Position numbers and translations under genes: made by a program. Shown here one piece after another: positions 7,196 to 17,222 of a DNA stretch of 64,000 bases. The notes under the pieces are model-generated. The model was given only the letters and a program-made list of their open reading frames with translations, did not search any database and was not told the DNA's origin. Position 1 is the stretch's first letter, and each line of letters begins with the position of its first letter. Source of the DNA: Nitrosomonadales bacterium (GTDB lineage Bacteria; Pseudomonadota; Gammaproteobacteria; Burkholderiales; Gallionellaceae); assembly GCA_016218415.1 (NCBI GenBank), contig JACRED010000042.1:1-64000 (forward strand), in the 5' to 3' direction.

Positions 7196-8782
7196 ATGGC
7201 TCTAACGATAGGAATTCCCCGTGAAACAGCCGCAGGGGAGAAGCGTGTTGCGACGGTGCCGGAAGTCGTTGAGAAGCTCGTCAAGCTGGGTTTCAAAGTC
7301 GCGGTTGAATCTGGCGCCGGAGATGGGGCGAATTGCAGCGATGATACCTACCGCGCCGCAGGTGCCGAGATCATCGTGGGTGCCCCACAACTGTGGGCTG
7401 CATCCGACATCGTGTTCAAGGTGACCGTTCCGGCGAGTGCCGAGGTTGACTTGATGCGCGAAGGCGGCACGCTGATCGGCTTTATCTGGCCGGCGCAAAA
7501 TCCGGAATTGATGAAACAACTGGCGGCGAAGAAGGCCACCGTGCTGGCTATCGACTGTCTGCCGCGCATGCTCTCACGCGCCCAGAAGATGGACGCGCTG
7601 ACTTCGCAGGCCGGTGTCGCCGGTTACCGCGCCGTGATCGAGGCCGCCAATGCCTTTGGCCGTTTCTTCAACGGTCAGATTACGGCTGCGGGCAAGGTGC
7701 CGCCGGCCAAGGTCTTCATCGCCGGCGCCGGTGTGGCCGGTCTGGCTGCGATCGGCACCGCCGCAGGTCTGGGTGCGATCGTGCGCGCCAACGACACCCG
7801 TGCCGAAGTGGCCGACCAGGTCAAATCGCTGGGCGGCGAATTTGTGAAGGTCGAGTATGAGGAAGAGGGCGGCGGCGGCGGTGGTTATGCAAAGGTGATG
7901 AGCGAGGGCTTCCAGCAGGCCCAGCGCGACATGTATGCCAAGCAGGCCCGCGAGGTGGACATCATCATCACCACCGCGCTGATCCCCGGCAAACCCGCGC
8001 CCAGACTGATCACCGCCGAGATGGTGCAGAGCATGAAGCCGGGTAGCGTCATCGTTGACATGGCGGCCGAGCGTGGCGGCAATTGCGAGTTGACCGAGCC
8101 CGGTCAGGCGGTGGTCAAACACGGCGTGACCATCATAGGCTACACCGATCTGAATTCGCGCCTGGCCAAGCAATCATCGACGCTGTATGGAACCAACCTG
8201 TTCCGTCTGACCGAGGAGCTGTGCAAGACCAAGGACGGCATCATCAACGTCAATATGGAAGACGATGCGATCCGCGGCCTGACGGTGATCAAAGACGGCG
8301 AAGTCACCTGGCCTGCACCCGCACCGAAACTGCCTGCCGCTGCGGCTAAACCGGCTGCGGCCAAGCCGGTTGCTGCGCCTGCCGCACATGGTCACGGCGC
8401 GGGTGGTGCGCCTGCATCGGCGGGAAAGACGGCTGCAATATTTGGCGTTGCCGCATTGCTGTTCCTGCTGATCGGCGCCTATGCGCCCGCAGCGTTCCTG
8501 GGACACTTCACCGTGTTCGTGCTCGCCTGTTTCGTCGGTTACATGGTGGTGTGGAATGTCACCCCGGCGCTGCACACCCCCTTGATGAGCGTGACCAATG
8601 CGATCAGCAGCATCATCGCCATCGGTGCGCTGGTACAGATCGCGCCGCCGCTGGCGTCAGGGCTGGATCGTCCGGATGAATGGATACGCTGGCTGGCGGT
8701 GGTGGGCATCACGCTCACTGCGGTCAATATGTTCGGCGGCTTCGCCGTTACTAAACGCATGCTGTCGATGTTTCGCAAATAA
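7196..8782 (+). CDS. pntA: NAD(P) transhydrogenase subunit alpha PntA
   Basis: The 528-residue subunit contains the NAD(H)-binding domain I and part of the membrane domain of the proton-translocating transhydrogenase, which uses the proton gradient to make NADPH from NADH. Domain I shows the N-terminal [20 protein letters not shown], the Rossmann [11 protein letters not shown] (about 177-187), [21 protein letters not shown] in two parts and the RAND dinucleotide-binding stretch. An Ala/Pro/His-rich linker (about 380-410) leads to four hydrophobic segments at the C-terminus. The length matches fused enterobacterial-type PntA rather than the split PntAa/PntAb form. GAGGAAG precedes the ATG by five bases, and pntB follows after 11 bp. 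Confidence 0.96.
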   Translation: MALTIGIPRETAAGEKRVATVPEVVEKLVKLGFKVAVESGAGDGANCSDDTYRAAGAEIIVGAPQLWAASDIVFKVTVPASAEVDLMREGGTLIGFIWPAQNPELMKQLAAKKATVLAIDCLPRMLSRAQKMDALTSQAGVAGYRAVIEAANAFGRFFNGQITAAGKVPPAKVFIAGAGVAGLAAIGTAAGLGAIVRANDTRAEVADQVKSLGGEFVKVEYEEEGGGGGGYAKVMSEGFQQAQRDMYAKQAREVDIIITTALIPGKPAPRLITAEMVQSMKPGSVIVDMAAERGGNCELTEPGQAVVKHGVTIIGYTDLNSRLAKQSSTLYGTNLFRLTEELCKTKDGIINVNMEDDAIRGLTVIKDGEVTWPAPAPKLPAAAAKPAAAKPVAAPAAHGHGAGGAPASAGKTAAIFGVAALLFLLIGAYAPAAFLGHFTVFVLACFVGYMVVWNVTPALHTPLMSVTNAISSIIAIGALVQIAPPLASGLDRPDEWIRWLAVVGITLTAVNMFGGFAVTKRMLSMFRK

Positions 8783-8793
8783 GGATAATAAAT

Positions 8794-10215
8794 ATGTCTG
8801 CAAGCCTGGCAACTGTTTCTTACATTGGTGCGATCATTCTCTTCATCCTCAGTTTGGGCGGCCTGTCCAACCCCGAGTCTTCGCGGCGCGGCAATCTCTA
8901 CGGCATGATAGGCATGGCGATTGCCGTGCTGGCGACGGTGTTCGGCCCGCGCGTTTCGGCGGCGGGCATTCCGTGGATCATCGCCGCGATGGTGGTGGGC
9001 GGCAGCGTCGGACTCTATGCGGCGCGCAAGGTGCAGATGACGCAGATGCCGGAGCTGGTCGCGCTGATGCACAGCATGGTCGGTCTGGCGGCCTGTCTGG
9101 TCGGCTACGCCAATTACATCGACCCGATGGCGGCACTGAATCTGACCAGTGCTGAAAAGGGCATACACGAGATCGAAATCTATCTCGGCATACTGATAGG
9201 CGCAGTGACCTTCTCCGGTTCTCTCATCGCCTTCGGCAAGCTGTCGGGCAAGATAGGCGGCAAACCGCTGTTGCTTCCGGGACGGCACTTCATGAATCTG
9301 CTGGGCCTGTTGGTCGTTATCGCATTCGGCTGGCAATTCCTGCACGCCGAAGCTGTCAGTGCGGGCATGATAGGCCTGGCCGTGATGACGGTGATCGCAC
9401 TGTTGTTCGGCATCCACATGGTGATGGCCATCGGCGGCGCCGATATGCCGGTGGTGGTGTCCATGCTGAACAGCTACTCCGGCTGGGCGGCAGCGGCGAC
9501 CGGCTTCATGCTGAACAACGACCTGCTGATCGTCACCGGCGCGCTGGTGGGCTCCAGCGGCGCGATTCTTTCCTACATCATGTGCCGCGCGATGAACCGC
9601 AACTTCATCAGCGTCATTGCGGGCGGATTCGGCAGCGGGGGCGGCAAACCGGCCAAGAAGGCCGACGGCGATGGGCAACCGGCGGGCGAGGTGGTGTCTA
9701 TCAGCGCAGTCGAGACTGCCGAGCTGCTGCGCGAAGCCAAGAGCGTGATCATCGTGCCGGGATACGGCATGGCGGTGGCCCAGGCCCAGCACACGGTCTA
9801 CGAGATCACCAAGTTGCTGCGCGAGAAAGGCGTCAACGTGCGCTTCGGCATCCATCCGGTTGCCGGTCGCATGCCCGGCCACATGAACGTGTTGCTGGCC
9901 GAAGCCAAGGTGCCATACGACATCGTGATGGAGATGGATGAGGTCAATCCGGATTTCCCCGATACCGATGTTGCCATGGTGATAGGCGCCAACGACATCG
10001 TGAACCCGGCTGCGCAGGAAGAACCGGGCAGCCCCATCGCCGGCATGCCGGTGCTGGAAGTCTGGAAGGCCAAGACCTCCATCATGATGAAACGCAGCAT
10101 GGCGACCGGCTATGCGGGCGTGGAAAATCCGCTGTTCTACAAAGAGAACAACCGCATGCTGTTCGGCGATGCCAAGAAGATGCTGGAAGAGGTTTTCGTG
10201 GCGCTGAAGGCATAG
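8794..10215 (+). CDS. pntB: NAD(P) transhydrogenase subunit beta PntB
   Basis: The 473-residue partner of PntA has about nine transmembrane segments and a C-terminal NADP(H)-binding domain [23 protein letters not shown] and [19 protein letters not shown] lie in the membrane part. [39 protein letters not shown] and [10 protein letters not shown] form the NADP site. The short spacing to pntA and the strong terminator after the stop define a two-gene operon. The enzyme resides in the inner membrane. Confidence 0.97.
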   Translation: MSASLATVSYIGAIILFILSLGGLSNPESSRRGNLYGMIGMAIAVLATVFGPRVSAAGIPWIIAAMVVGGSVGLYAARKVQMTQMPELVALMHSMVGLAACLVGYANYIDPMAALNLTSAEKGIHEIEIYLGILIGAVTFSGSLIAFGKLSGKIGGKPLLLPGRHFMNLLGLLVVIAFGWQFLHAEAVSAGMIGLAVMTVIALLFGIHMVMAIGGADMPVVVSMLNSYSGWAAAATGFMLNNDLLIVTGALVGSSGAILSYIMCRAMNRNFISVIAGGFGSGGGKPAKKADGDGQPAGEVVSISAVETAELLREAKSVIIVPGYGMAVAQAQHTVYEITKLLREKGVNVRFGIHPVAGRMPGHMNVLLAEAKVPYDIVMEMDEVNPDFPDTDVAMVIGANDIVNPAAQEEPGSPIAGMPVLEVWKAKTSIMMKRSMATGYAGVENPLFYKENNRMLFGDAKKMLEEVFVALKA

Positions 10216-10236
10216 CGCATCAATTTACTGAACACG

Positions 10237-10267
10237 ATAAAAAAGAGCCGCAATCGCGGCTCTTTTT
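10237..10267 (+). terminator. rho-independent terminator of pntAB
   Basis: AAAAGAGCCGC (10241-10251) pairs with GCGGCTCTTTT around an AATC loop and is followed by a T run ending near 10267. It lies 22 bp after the pntB stop. Confidence 0.9.
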
Positions 10268-10284
10268 TATTCAGGCTTGCTTCT

Positions 10285-10737
10285 TTATTGCCTGGACTTG
10301 ATGACGAGAACGGCGCCGAGCAGGCTAAGGATCAGGTAGAGCATGCTGGAGATGCCGTGCAACATTTTGAAACGGTCGGCGAACGCGCTGTGCATCACAT
10401 CCAGCGGCAGCGCCTGCGCCTTGAGGTCGGCCATCACCGGCTGGATGCCGCACTGGATCACCAGCGTGATCAGCAGCATCGCCGCCACGATCCGGAACAG
10501 CGGCTGGCGCATGGCGGATCGGCCGGATACGGCGAGGCGCTGGATCAGCAGATACGCGCCGCACACCATGCCGAGATAGCCGACCAGCGCGAACATCTGC
10601 CCGGCCAGCATGCCCGCCAGCTGCCTGTCCGGCTGCGCGTAGAACAGCACCGGCACGGCGAGATAGCCGGTCGCCCACAGGCCGCCGACCCAGGCGGTCA
10701 TCAACAGCGTAGCGAGATATTGCGATAAATTTTTCAT
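10285..10737 (-). CDS. DUF4149-type membrane protein
   Basis: The 150-residue protein starting at the ATG 10735-10737 (MKNLSQYLATLL) has four hydrophobic segments with conserved-looking features: TAWVGGLWATGYLAVPVLF, the AGMLAGQMFALVGYLGMVCG stretch, a third helix around AAMLLITLVIQ and a final helix LYLILSLLGAVLVI. The FAxRFKMLHGISS piece before the last helix is typical of the DUF4149 family as I know it. Function is unknown. A longer frame to 10896 adds Cys-rich sequence with no support. It converges on pntB and diverges from the DUF302 gene. Confidence 0.7.
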   Translation of the reverse strand: MKNLSQYLATLLMTAWVGGLWATGYLAVPVLFYAQPDRQLAGMLAGQMFALVGYLGMVCGAYLLIQRLAVSGRSAMRQPLFRIVAAMLLITLVIQCGIQPVMADLKAQALPLDVMHSAFADRFKMLHGISSMLYLILSLLGAVLVIKSRQ

Positions 10738-10865
10738 GGGGGCAGGGTAGCACAGTTGCGATTGTTGGCAAGCGCACCATCGCAAGCTGGACAAGGGTGT
10801 CTTCTGTCGGGACAATGACGCATCCCCGATTTGCCGGGCAATATCGATACAACAAGGAGACAGAC

Positions 10866-11249
10866 ATGTATTACATCGTAGAGAGCCACAAATCATTCGA
10901 GCAGGCAGCGACCGATCTGGAGGCGGCGGTCAAGCGCAACGAATTCGGCGTGCTGCACATCCACGATCTGGGCAACACGTTGCGCGGCAAAGGTGTCGCC
11001 TTCGCCGAGAACTGCAAGGTCTTCGAGGTATGCAATCCGGGCCAGGCCGGCAAGGTGCTCTCCACCGACATGCGTTTGAACATGGCGCTGCCCTGCCGCA
11101 TCTCGGTGTACACCGAACAGGGCAAGACCAAGATCGGCATGATCAAGCCCGTCCCGATGCTGGCCTCGCTTTCGCAGGACGCCACGCTGGCCAGGGTGGC
11201 GCATGAGGTCGAAGCCAAGACCCGGCAGATGATAGACGAAGCAAAATAG
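10866..11249 (+). CDS. DUF302 family protein
   Basis: This 127-residue soluble protein starts at the ATG after AAGGAGACAGAC. It has the DUF302 pattern: an N-terminal strand YYIVESHKSFEQAATDLEAA, then FGVLHIHDLGNTLRGKG, FEVCNPGQAGKVL, and LPCRISVYTEQGKTKIGMI. The family is a small alpha/beta fold of uncertain function, often found near redox or sulfur genes. The long first helix and the CNP motif (Cys followed by Asn-Pro) fit it. A MarC-type gene follows 40 bp downstream. Confidence 0.82.
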   Translation: MYYIVESHKSFEQAATDLEAAVKRNEFGVLHIHDLGNTLRGKGVAFAENCKVFEVCNPGQAGKVLSTDMRLNMALPCRISVYTEQGKTKIGMIKPVPMLASLSQDATLARVAHEVEAKTRQMIDEAK

Positions 11250-11289
11250 CCCGCGCCATGATCGCAATCCTGATACTCAAGGTCCTCTG

Positions 11290-11934
11290 ATGACGCTGCT
11301 CCCGATCTGGGCGGAACAGGTCAAATACCTCATCGGTATTTTCGCCATCCTGAATCCGCTCGGTACCATCCCCATCTACCTCAGCATGATGACGGATCGC
11401 CGCCCGGAGGTGATGCACCGCACCGCGCTGAAAGCCTCGGTCGCGGTCGCGGTGATCCTGACGCTCGCGGTCTGGGTCGGCGATGCGCTGCTGTCGTTCT
11501 TCGGTATCGGCATCCCCGCGTTCCGCATCGCCGGCGGACTGCTGGTGCTGATCATCGCGGTCGCGATGTTCGGCGCCCGCACCAGCCCGGCGCGGCACAC
11601 CGATGCGGAACAGGCGGCAGCGGAAGCCAAGGAGGACATCGCCGTGGTGCCGCTGGCGATCCCGTTGCTGGCCGGGCCGGGCGCGATCAGCCTGACCATC
11701 GTCGATGCGCATCAGTTGTCCAGCCTGGCAGACAAGGCCGTGTTCAGCCTGGGCATCGTCTGGGTAGCGGGCATCGTCTGGCTGGTGTTGCGGCTGGCCG
11801 AACCGATCGGCGAACGACTGGGCACCGGCGGACTCAACATCGCCACCCGCGTGATGGGCCTGATACTCGCCGCGATGGCGGTGCAATTCATGGCGGACGG
11901 GATGCTGGAATTGTTTCCGGGCTGGTCTCACTGA
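11290..11934 (+). CDS. MarC family (UPF0056) integral membrane protein
   Basis: The 214-residue protein has six predicted membrane helices. IFAILNPLGTIPIYLSM in helix 1, FRIAGGLLVLIIAVAMF, and VVPLAIPLLAGPGAISLTIV are hallmarks of the MarC/YchE/YhgN group. The two-fold repeat of a Pro-containing re-entrant segment (NPLGTIP and PLAIPLLAGPG) is visible. Some members have been linked to amino-acid export but the transported substrate is generally unproven. It is in the same direction as the DUF302 gene. Confidence 0.88.
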   Translation: MTLLPIWAEQVKYLIGIFAILNPLGTIPIYLSMMTDRRPEVMHRTALKASVAVAVILTLAVWVGDALLSFFGIGIPAFRIAGGLLVLIIAVAMFGARTSPARHTDAEQAAAEAKEDIAVVPLAIPLLAGPGAISLTIVDAHQLSSLADKAVFSLGIVWVAGIVWLVLRLAEPIGERLGTGGLNIATRVMGLILAAMAVQFMADGMLELFPGWSH

Positions 11935-12285
11935 TTGAATCCTGGGTGGCAGTTAGGCTGTGTATCAGGAATTGACCGTGGTAACACTGGAGCGAACTTC
12001 CGTATCACTGCTAAGAGCGGATATTGGTGAGAGGCAGGTATATACCACTGCAGATGCCATTTCATCATTCACCCCGATAAATTGAACGGCTGTTGAGAAG
12101 ATCATCCGCCACACGATGTGGCCTGGCTGAAGCGGTCTGCAATACTGCCAGCCCCTGCAACACTCATCAAAAATATATGCGTAATTTATTTGGTTGATTT
12201 ATTCATGAATGGCGAATTACGGTATATACTGTTTTCGGATGTTTTTTGTCACCTAAATCTCCAATACTCCTGACAGGAGGCTGTT
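11935..12285. other. 351-bp intergenic region
   Basis: No supported gene is seen. The last 110 bp are AT-rich and hold the promoter candidate for the large lipoprotein gene. The left part has ordinary composition and no clear repeats. Confidence 0.6.
12202..12230 (+). promoter_or_regulatory. candidate promoter of the TIG/Kelch/NHL lipoprotein
   Basis: TTCATG (12202-12207) and TATACT (12225-12230) are 17 bp apart in an AT-rich stretch, about 55 bp before the start codon. The -10 box is good and the -35 box weak. Confidence 0.35.
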
Positions 12286-15200
12286 ATGCAACTGCTCAGT
12301 GTACTTCGCCACATAAGCCGATACGGTATCAGCCTCACTGTCTTCTCCAGCTTGTTAATCATCGGTTGCGGTGGAGGCGGAGGCAATTCACCCGCTGTTG
12401 TGCATGAGGTTGCAAGTTTCTCTGACTACTACCCGATGTCCAAAGGTACGTACCGCACCTACCGAATTACTGCACCCGGTCGCGACACACAGACACTCAC
12501 TCAAACGTGGACAAATGGCGCGACCTACAATGGGAACTCCGGTGTGCGCACCTGTGAATCCGCAATCGAGTGGGAAGACATAGCGCGTGTTGGCGATAAG
12601 ACTCTCAGTTATGCGTTCGTCGATTCGACAACCAGTGTAGTAATTAGGCCCAGTACACCGGTTGTTCTTGGCGTGGACAACTGGCAGCCGGGTCAGACTG
12701 TGTCCACGAATACAACGATCCAAGGAATTCAGATTAAGACCGATGTGACATACATAGACAAGCAAGCGGTTGTCGTTCCTGCAGCGACATTTTTGGACAC
12801 CATGAGAGTCAATTTCTCTATCAATGACGGGGCCGTCTCTGGAACGTCATGGTATGCGCGAGGTGTCGGGCTCGTTAGGGAAACGCATTCTGACGGGGAA
12901 ACTTGGGAGCTAGTCGAATCGGGACAAAGATCGTCTCCAGCACCGGTTCTCACCTCCTTCCTACCGGCAGCGGGCGCTGTCGATGGCGGAAGCCTCCTGA
13001 CCCTCACCGGAGGTTTGTTCCAGCAGGGCGCACAAGTAATTGTCGGCAACAAGCGCGCGCCATCTCCGTTGCTCAATGGGGCTGGATCGATTACGGCATA
13101 CGTACCGCTCGGTGCATTGGGTGTAACCGATGTCACTATAGTAAATCCTGATTGCCAAGTTGCATTATTGGAAAACCAGTTTGAGTACAAAAATGTCTGG
13201 ACATCGACTTCCACCGCTGGCGCGCCCGACGCGCGTACCTCGGCAGGAGGGATATGGACAGGTACCGAAATGATTGCTTGGGGAGGACACGACGGCAACT
13301 CGATTGCAAAAAATACCGGAGCAAGATTCGATCCGGTCAGCAACGCTTGGCGGCCGATGTCTACAGTGGGAGCGCCGTCCCCTCGTTGGGGGCACACGTC
13401 CGTGTGGACTGGGCAAGAAATGATCGTTTGGGGTGGATTTAGCGGGGCCTTCCAATTTCAGACGCTTGCCGACGGCGCGCGCTACAACCCCCAGACCGAT
13501 ACCTGGGCGCCAGTGAGTTCAACAGGCGCTCCCACCGCGCGTTACAACCATACCGCCACATGGACCGGTAGCGAAATGATCGTGTGGGGTGGATATGCGT
13601 GTACCGCCTGCACCAACTCTGGCATGTCCACGGGCGCGCGGTACAACCCAATCACGGATAGTTGGGTGCCCGTACAAAGCACCAACGCCCCTTCCGGTCG
13701 CGGAAACCACACCAGCATCTGGACCGGTTCAAGAATGATTATTTGGGGGGGCGACACGGGCAACCCCGGTTTGCTCAACGATGGAGGGATCTATGATCCC
13801 GGAACGGACACGTGGTCGGCGACGAATTTGTCAGGGGCGCCGACGCCGAGGGCTGTCCATGGAGCGGCTTGGACCGGATCGGAAATGATCGTGTTCGGCG
13901 GGCAGACATCAACAATCAGTTCGAGCGCATCTAATACTGGTGGCCGCTATAACCCGAGCACGGATACATGGGCCCAGATGAATTCTGTCGGCGCACCTAG
14001 TTCCTTCTTTACGGCCTCGGCGCCGCTCTTGTGGTCAGGCACGGAAATCATTGCGTGGGGTGGTAGTGGCGCACGCTACAACCCGGTTGCAGACGTATGG
14101 TCAGCTATGTGGACAACGGGTCAACCTGCGGGGAGTTCCGGACATGTTGCAGTCTGGACAGGTTCAAAGCTGGTTGTGTGGGGGGGACAATTCGCGGTCG
14201 TGCTCAATTCGGGCGGTATATACGACCCCAATGTTGACCCTAGTACCGGGTCAGCGCCGTTGCCCGCCATATCTACCATCACTCCAGCCAATGGCCCAAT
14301 AGCGGGCGGAACAGCATTGACAATCACCGGAACGAATTTCAGACCCGAGGCGACGGTCTTGATCGGAGGCAAGCCTGCAACCAATGTCATCGTGATCGGG
14401 ACCGATACGATCCAGGCGATTTCGCCTTCTGGAAACCCTGGTTATGCTGATGTCGTCATTACGATTCCAGAGATTCCTTGGTGGAAGGTAACTGCGGTAG
14501 CAGGATTCACTTACACGCCATTTTCATTTGAAGGATGGATCGGCGGCGGCACAAGCGGTTGGCAAACGGGGCTTGCGCCGTCGGGTAGACCCGGTGATGC
14601 AGAATTTATCAGGCCTTCCGGAATCGTAGTTGACTCGGCGGGGAACATTTATGTCGCAGATGAGGGAAATAATCGGGTTCAAAAATGGAATATCGCGGGT
14701 ACTTATTTGGGTTGGATTGGAGGGGGTGTGCCCGGTTGGCAAACCGGTGCGGCCCCGGTGCCAGGGTCCGGGAACGGTCAGATGTCAGGACCAACGAAGA
14801 TCGCCATTGACGACAGCGGGAATATCTACGTCTCAGATTCGCAAAACCACAGAATACAAAAGTGGAGCGCCTCCGGTTCCATCCTCGGTTGGATAGGCGG
14901 GGGACTCGGCGGTTGGCAATCAGGTTCGGCTCCTGCGGCAGGCAGCACGAATTGCCATTTCAACCAACCCATGGGGGTGGTACTGGACAGTTCTGGAAAC
15001 ATTTACGTTGCTGATAAGGAGAATCATCGTGTCCAGAAATGGTCAACAAACGGAGTTTGTCTGGGTTGGATCGGGAGCGGAGTTGCCGGTTGGCAAACCG
15101 GCTCAGCACCCGCATCCGGCAATGCGAACGGAGTATTCAAGTTTCCCATGGATGTCGCCACCGACTCTATCGGAAACATCTACGTTGCGGATACGTGGAA

Positions 15201-15588
15201 TTGGCGGATTCAGAAATGGGATAGTGCAGGAAACATACAGGGTTGGATCGGCGGCGGCGCTAACGGGTGGCAGACCGGCACGGCGCCTTCAACAGGCGGG
15301 ACCGCGACCGGTGAATTTAAAGAGGTGTTCGGTGTTTCCGTCGATGCCAACGGCAACATCTATGCCGCCAATAGCGGGGCACATGCCATTAACAAGTGGA
15401 CCGCGCAGGGAAATATCGTTGGCTGGATTGGAAACGCTCAGTATGGCTGGCAAACGGGTGCGATCACGGGAACATACGGTGACGCACTGGGATTCTTCAA
15501 ATTTCCGTGGGATATGACAATTGGACCCGATGGGAAACTCTATGTCGCGGATTCCTATAACGCGCGAATACAGCGATGGAAAGAGTGA
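12286..15588 (+). CDS. large modular lipoprotein: TIG, Kelch-like, TIG and NHL repeats
   Basis: The 1100-residue protein has a strong AGGAGG site five bases before its ATG. A signal peptide ends in the lipobox LIIGC (Cys about residue 28) followed by five glycines, so it should be lipid-anchored. After an N-terminal region (about 35-215) comes a TIG/IPT domain (about 220-300), then seven Kelch-like blades (about 305-650) built on WTGxEMIxWGG and GxRYNPxTDxW. A second TIG domain (about 660-745) follows, then five NHL blades (about 748-1100) with GWIGGG, GWQTG and GNIYVADxxNxRVQKW. Two beta-propellers joined by immunoglobulin-like modules suggest surface binding or adhesion; the ligand is unknown. 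Neighbours give no operon context. Confidence 0.85.
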   Translation: MQLLSVLRHISRYGISLTVFSSLLIIGCGGGGGNSPAVVHEVASFSDYYPMSKGTYRTYRITAPGRDTQTLTQTWTNGATYNGNSGVRTCESAIEWEDIARVGDKTLSYAFVDSTTSVVIRPSTPVVLGVDNWQPGQTVSTNTTIQGIQIKTDVTYIDKQAVVVPAATFLDTMRVNFSINDGAVSGTSWYARGVGLVRETHSDGETWELVESGQRSSPAPVLTSFLPAAGAVDGGSLLTLTGGLFQQGAQVIVGNKRAPSPLLNGAGSITAYVPLGALGVTDVTIVNPDCQVALLENQFEYKNVWTSTSTAGAPDARTSAGGIWTGTEMIAWGGHDGNSIAKNTGARFDPVSNAWRPMSTVGAPSPRWGHTSVWTGQEMIVWGGFSGAFQFQTLADGARYNPQTDTWAPVSSTGAPTARYNHTATWTGSEMIVWGGYACTACTNSGMSTGARYNPITDSWVPVQSTNAPSGRGNHTSIWTGSRMIIWGGDTGNPGLLNDGGIYDPGTDTWSATNLSGAPTPRAVHGAAWTGSEMIVFGGQTSTISSSASNTGGRYNPSTDTWAQMNSVGAPSSFFTASAPLLWSGTEIIAWGGSGARYNPVADVWSAMWTTGQPAGSSGHVAVWTGSKLVVWGGQFAVVLNSGGIYDPNVDPSTGSAPLPAISTITPANGPIAGGTALTITGTNFRPEATVLIGGKPATNVIVIGTDTIQAISPSGNPGYADVVITIPEIPWWKVTAVAGFTYTPFSFEGWIGGGTSGWQTGLAPSGRPGDAEFIRPSGIVVDSAGNIYVADEGNNRVQKWNIAGTYLGWIGGGVPGWQTGAAPVPGSGNGQMSGPTKIAIDDSGNIYVSDSQNHRIQKWSASGSILGWIGGGLGGWQSGSAPAAGSTNCHFNQPMGVVLDSSGNIYVADKENHRVQKWSTNGVCLGWIGSGVAGWQTGSAPASGNANGVFKFPMDVATDSIGNIYVADTWNWRIQKWDSAGNIQGWIGGGANGWQTGTAPSTGGTATGEFKEVFGVSVDANGNIYAANSGAHAINKWTAQGNIVGWIGNAQYGWQTGAITGTYGDALGFFKFPWDMTIGPDGKLYVADSYNARIQRWKE

Positions 15589-15774
15589 ACGAGTAACCAG
15601 TGTTCGCTAACGGGTGACCTATATAAACTACCTGATAGCAAAATTCGATGGCTGCTTTAGGGTGAGTTGCTTCAAAAATAGTATGGCGGCAGCGTGTCGT
15701 TAGCGGCCATACACAAGGCCATTACTTTGTTTTCATTGATCGATCAGGCATCGGGCTATCCTTACTGGATCAGT

Positions 15775-16011
15775 TCACGGCTGGGCCTGGCCGACCGACT
15801 TCAGCATTTGCGACAAATCCCCGGCGGTCTGCGCCTGCGGCCCTTGCACCCAGTCCACCAGCGCACCGGCTCCCCATGACACCAGGGCGGCAATCGTGAA
15901 GATAAGCACGCCGCGCGTCATTCCCTTGGGTATTTCCTGTTCATCCAGATATTTTTTGAGATACCAGGAGGCAATGAAGAATACGATGGTGGAGACGATC
16001 AGGTTGAGCAT
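15775..16011 (-). CDS. small membrane hypothetical protein
   Basis: The 78-residue product has two hydrophobic helices, VSTIVFFIASWYL and VLIFTIAALVSWGAGAL, split by a charged segment KKYLDEQEIPKG, and a polar tail. I do not recognise the family. It follows the secreted protein 16023-17039 by 11 bp on the same strand, so the two are likely one operon in the cell envelope. The 186 bp to the left (15589-15774) show nothing convincing. Confidence 0.6.
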   Translation of the reverse strand: MLNLIVSTIVFFIASWYLKKYLDEQEIPKGMTRGVLIFTIAALVSWGAGALVDWVQGPQAQTAGDLSQMLKSVGQAQP

Positions 16012-16022
16012 GTTGGGGATAC

Positions 16023-17039
16023 CTAGCGCAGGGCGGGCACCACCGGGGCCTTGACTGGCATCGCCGCAGGCGCGGTTACCTTTGCCGCGATCACCGTCAC
16101 GGTGGCGGAAGCGAGTGTCTGGTTGCCTGTGGCGTCGGTCGCCGAATAGATCACGGTGTAGATCCGGTCGGTCGCGCCATGACGGACCGCGCGGAGTTTG
16201 AAATACCGGTCATCCAGTCCCGGACTCGCATCGAGGATATCGTCTGCTGCAACGGTTTCGTTGGCGGTGATGGATTCGAGTCTGATCCGGGGCATGCGGT
16301 CGAAATCGTCCTGTACCGCGAAAGTCGCCTTGACCGGCACCGGCTTGAGGCCGGACTCGGGGCCGGCTGTGTCGCTCGGCAGCGTGATCGTGCCGGGGCT
16401 CAGGCTCACCGTGAGAGTGGGCGGCGTGTTGTCGAGGCGCTCGATGGGGACGACCAGGCTGGGCGGATTGCCTTCCGGGAAGGAGATCAGCGCGTGCCCG
16501 GTCAGGTAGCTGGCGTCGGCCCTGTCCACGGTGACGCTCAGCTTGGACATCGACTGTCCGGCAAACAGTTTGGGGGATTTCTCATTCAACGGCTCCCACG
16601 TGACCGCGAGGGAACCGGCGCCAGTGTCCGGGGATGCCGTGTTGACTGCGATATCCGGGGCTGCGCTATCGGGGACATCTTCAGCGGGGGTGGCCATGCT
16701 GACGCGCCAGCCGGTGGGGGCGTTGTAGCTGGTCGTGGGGATGCCGAACTTCGGGTTCCATCCGGAAGGGCGTTCCAGGAGTTCATAGATGTCGGTGACG
16801 GTGTCGCCGTCAACCCGGCGGTCGCGCCCGACCGCAACGGCGGCAACGCTTTGCGGGCTATTGTTGGCCACGCGATAGTAGTACACGATCTTGTCGCCGG
16901 CGTGCTGGGCATACCCGCCCACACTGACCGGCAGTGCCGCATCTTTGGCCGTGGCGACCGGCGCATAGGCTGCGCCGGCCAGACAGAGTCCGGCCCAGCC
17001 GGTTAATCCGATGAATTTTTTTGTCCAGCCTGGTTTCAT
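16023..17039 (-). CDS. secreted protein with C-terminal Ig-like/cadherin-type region
   Basis: The 338-residue protein starts MKPGWTKKF with a hydrophobic signal segment (LTGWAGLCLAGAAYA, cleavage near ATA). The mature part includes YYYRVANNSPQSVAAVAVG, which reads like a surface or structural beta domain. A C-terminal segment begins DNTPPTLTVSLSPGTI and has VIYSATDATGNQTLASATVTV, the pattern of bacterial Ig-like repeats. A Pro/Ala tail ends the protein. No catalytic motif is seen. A periplasmic or surface role is inferred. Confidence 0.68.
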   Translation of the reverse strand: MKPGWTKKFIGLTGWAGLCLAGAAYAPVATAKDAALPVSVGGYAQHAGDKIVYYYRVANNSPQSVAAVAVGRDRRVDGDTVTDIYELLERPSGWNPKFGIPTTSYNAPTGWRVSMATPAEDVPDSAAPDIAVNTASPDTGAGSLAVTWEPLNEKSPKLFAGQSMSKLSVTVDRADASYLTGHALISFPEGNPPSLVVPIERLDNTPPTLTVSLSPGTITLPSDTAGPESGLKPVPVKATFAVQDDFDRMPRIRLESITANETVAADDILDASPGLDDRYFKLRAVRHGATDRIYTVIYSATDATGNQTLASATVTVIAAKVTAPAAMPVKAPVVPALR

Positions 17040-17222
17040 GTCACATCCTTATGCCTGTCGATATGAATAATGCGCGGCGCATCTTTGCCGCGAATGATAC
17101 TGCATGCGCCGGTCTAATTCCCGTGTGTCATTTTCCGCATCGGCTTTCCCCGCTGTGCGGCCTTTGCAATAAAATCGCAACCCTGCGGATCGCCGCCGTC
17201 ATCCGCCCATTTTAAAGGACGC

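Noticed and set aside
13198-14240. Regular repeats in the lipoprotein gene as a possible CRISPR or tandem DNA array
   Set aside because: The periodicity is at protein level (Kelch-like blades of about 50 residues) with diverged DNA; there are no uniform spacers.
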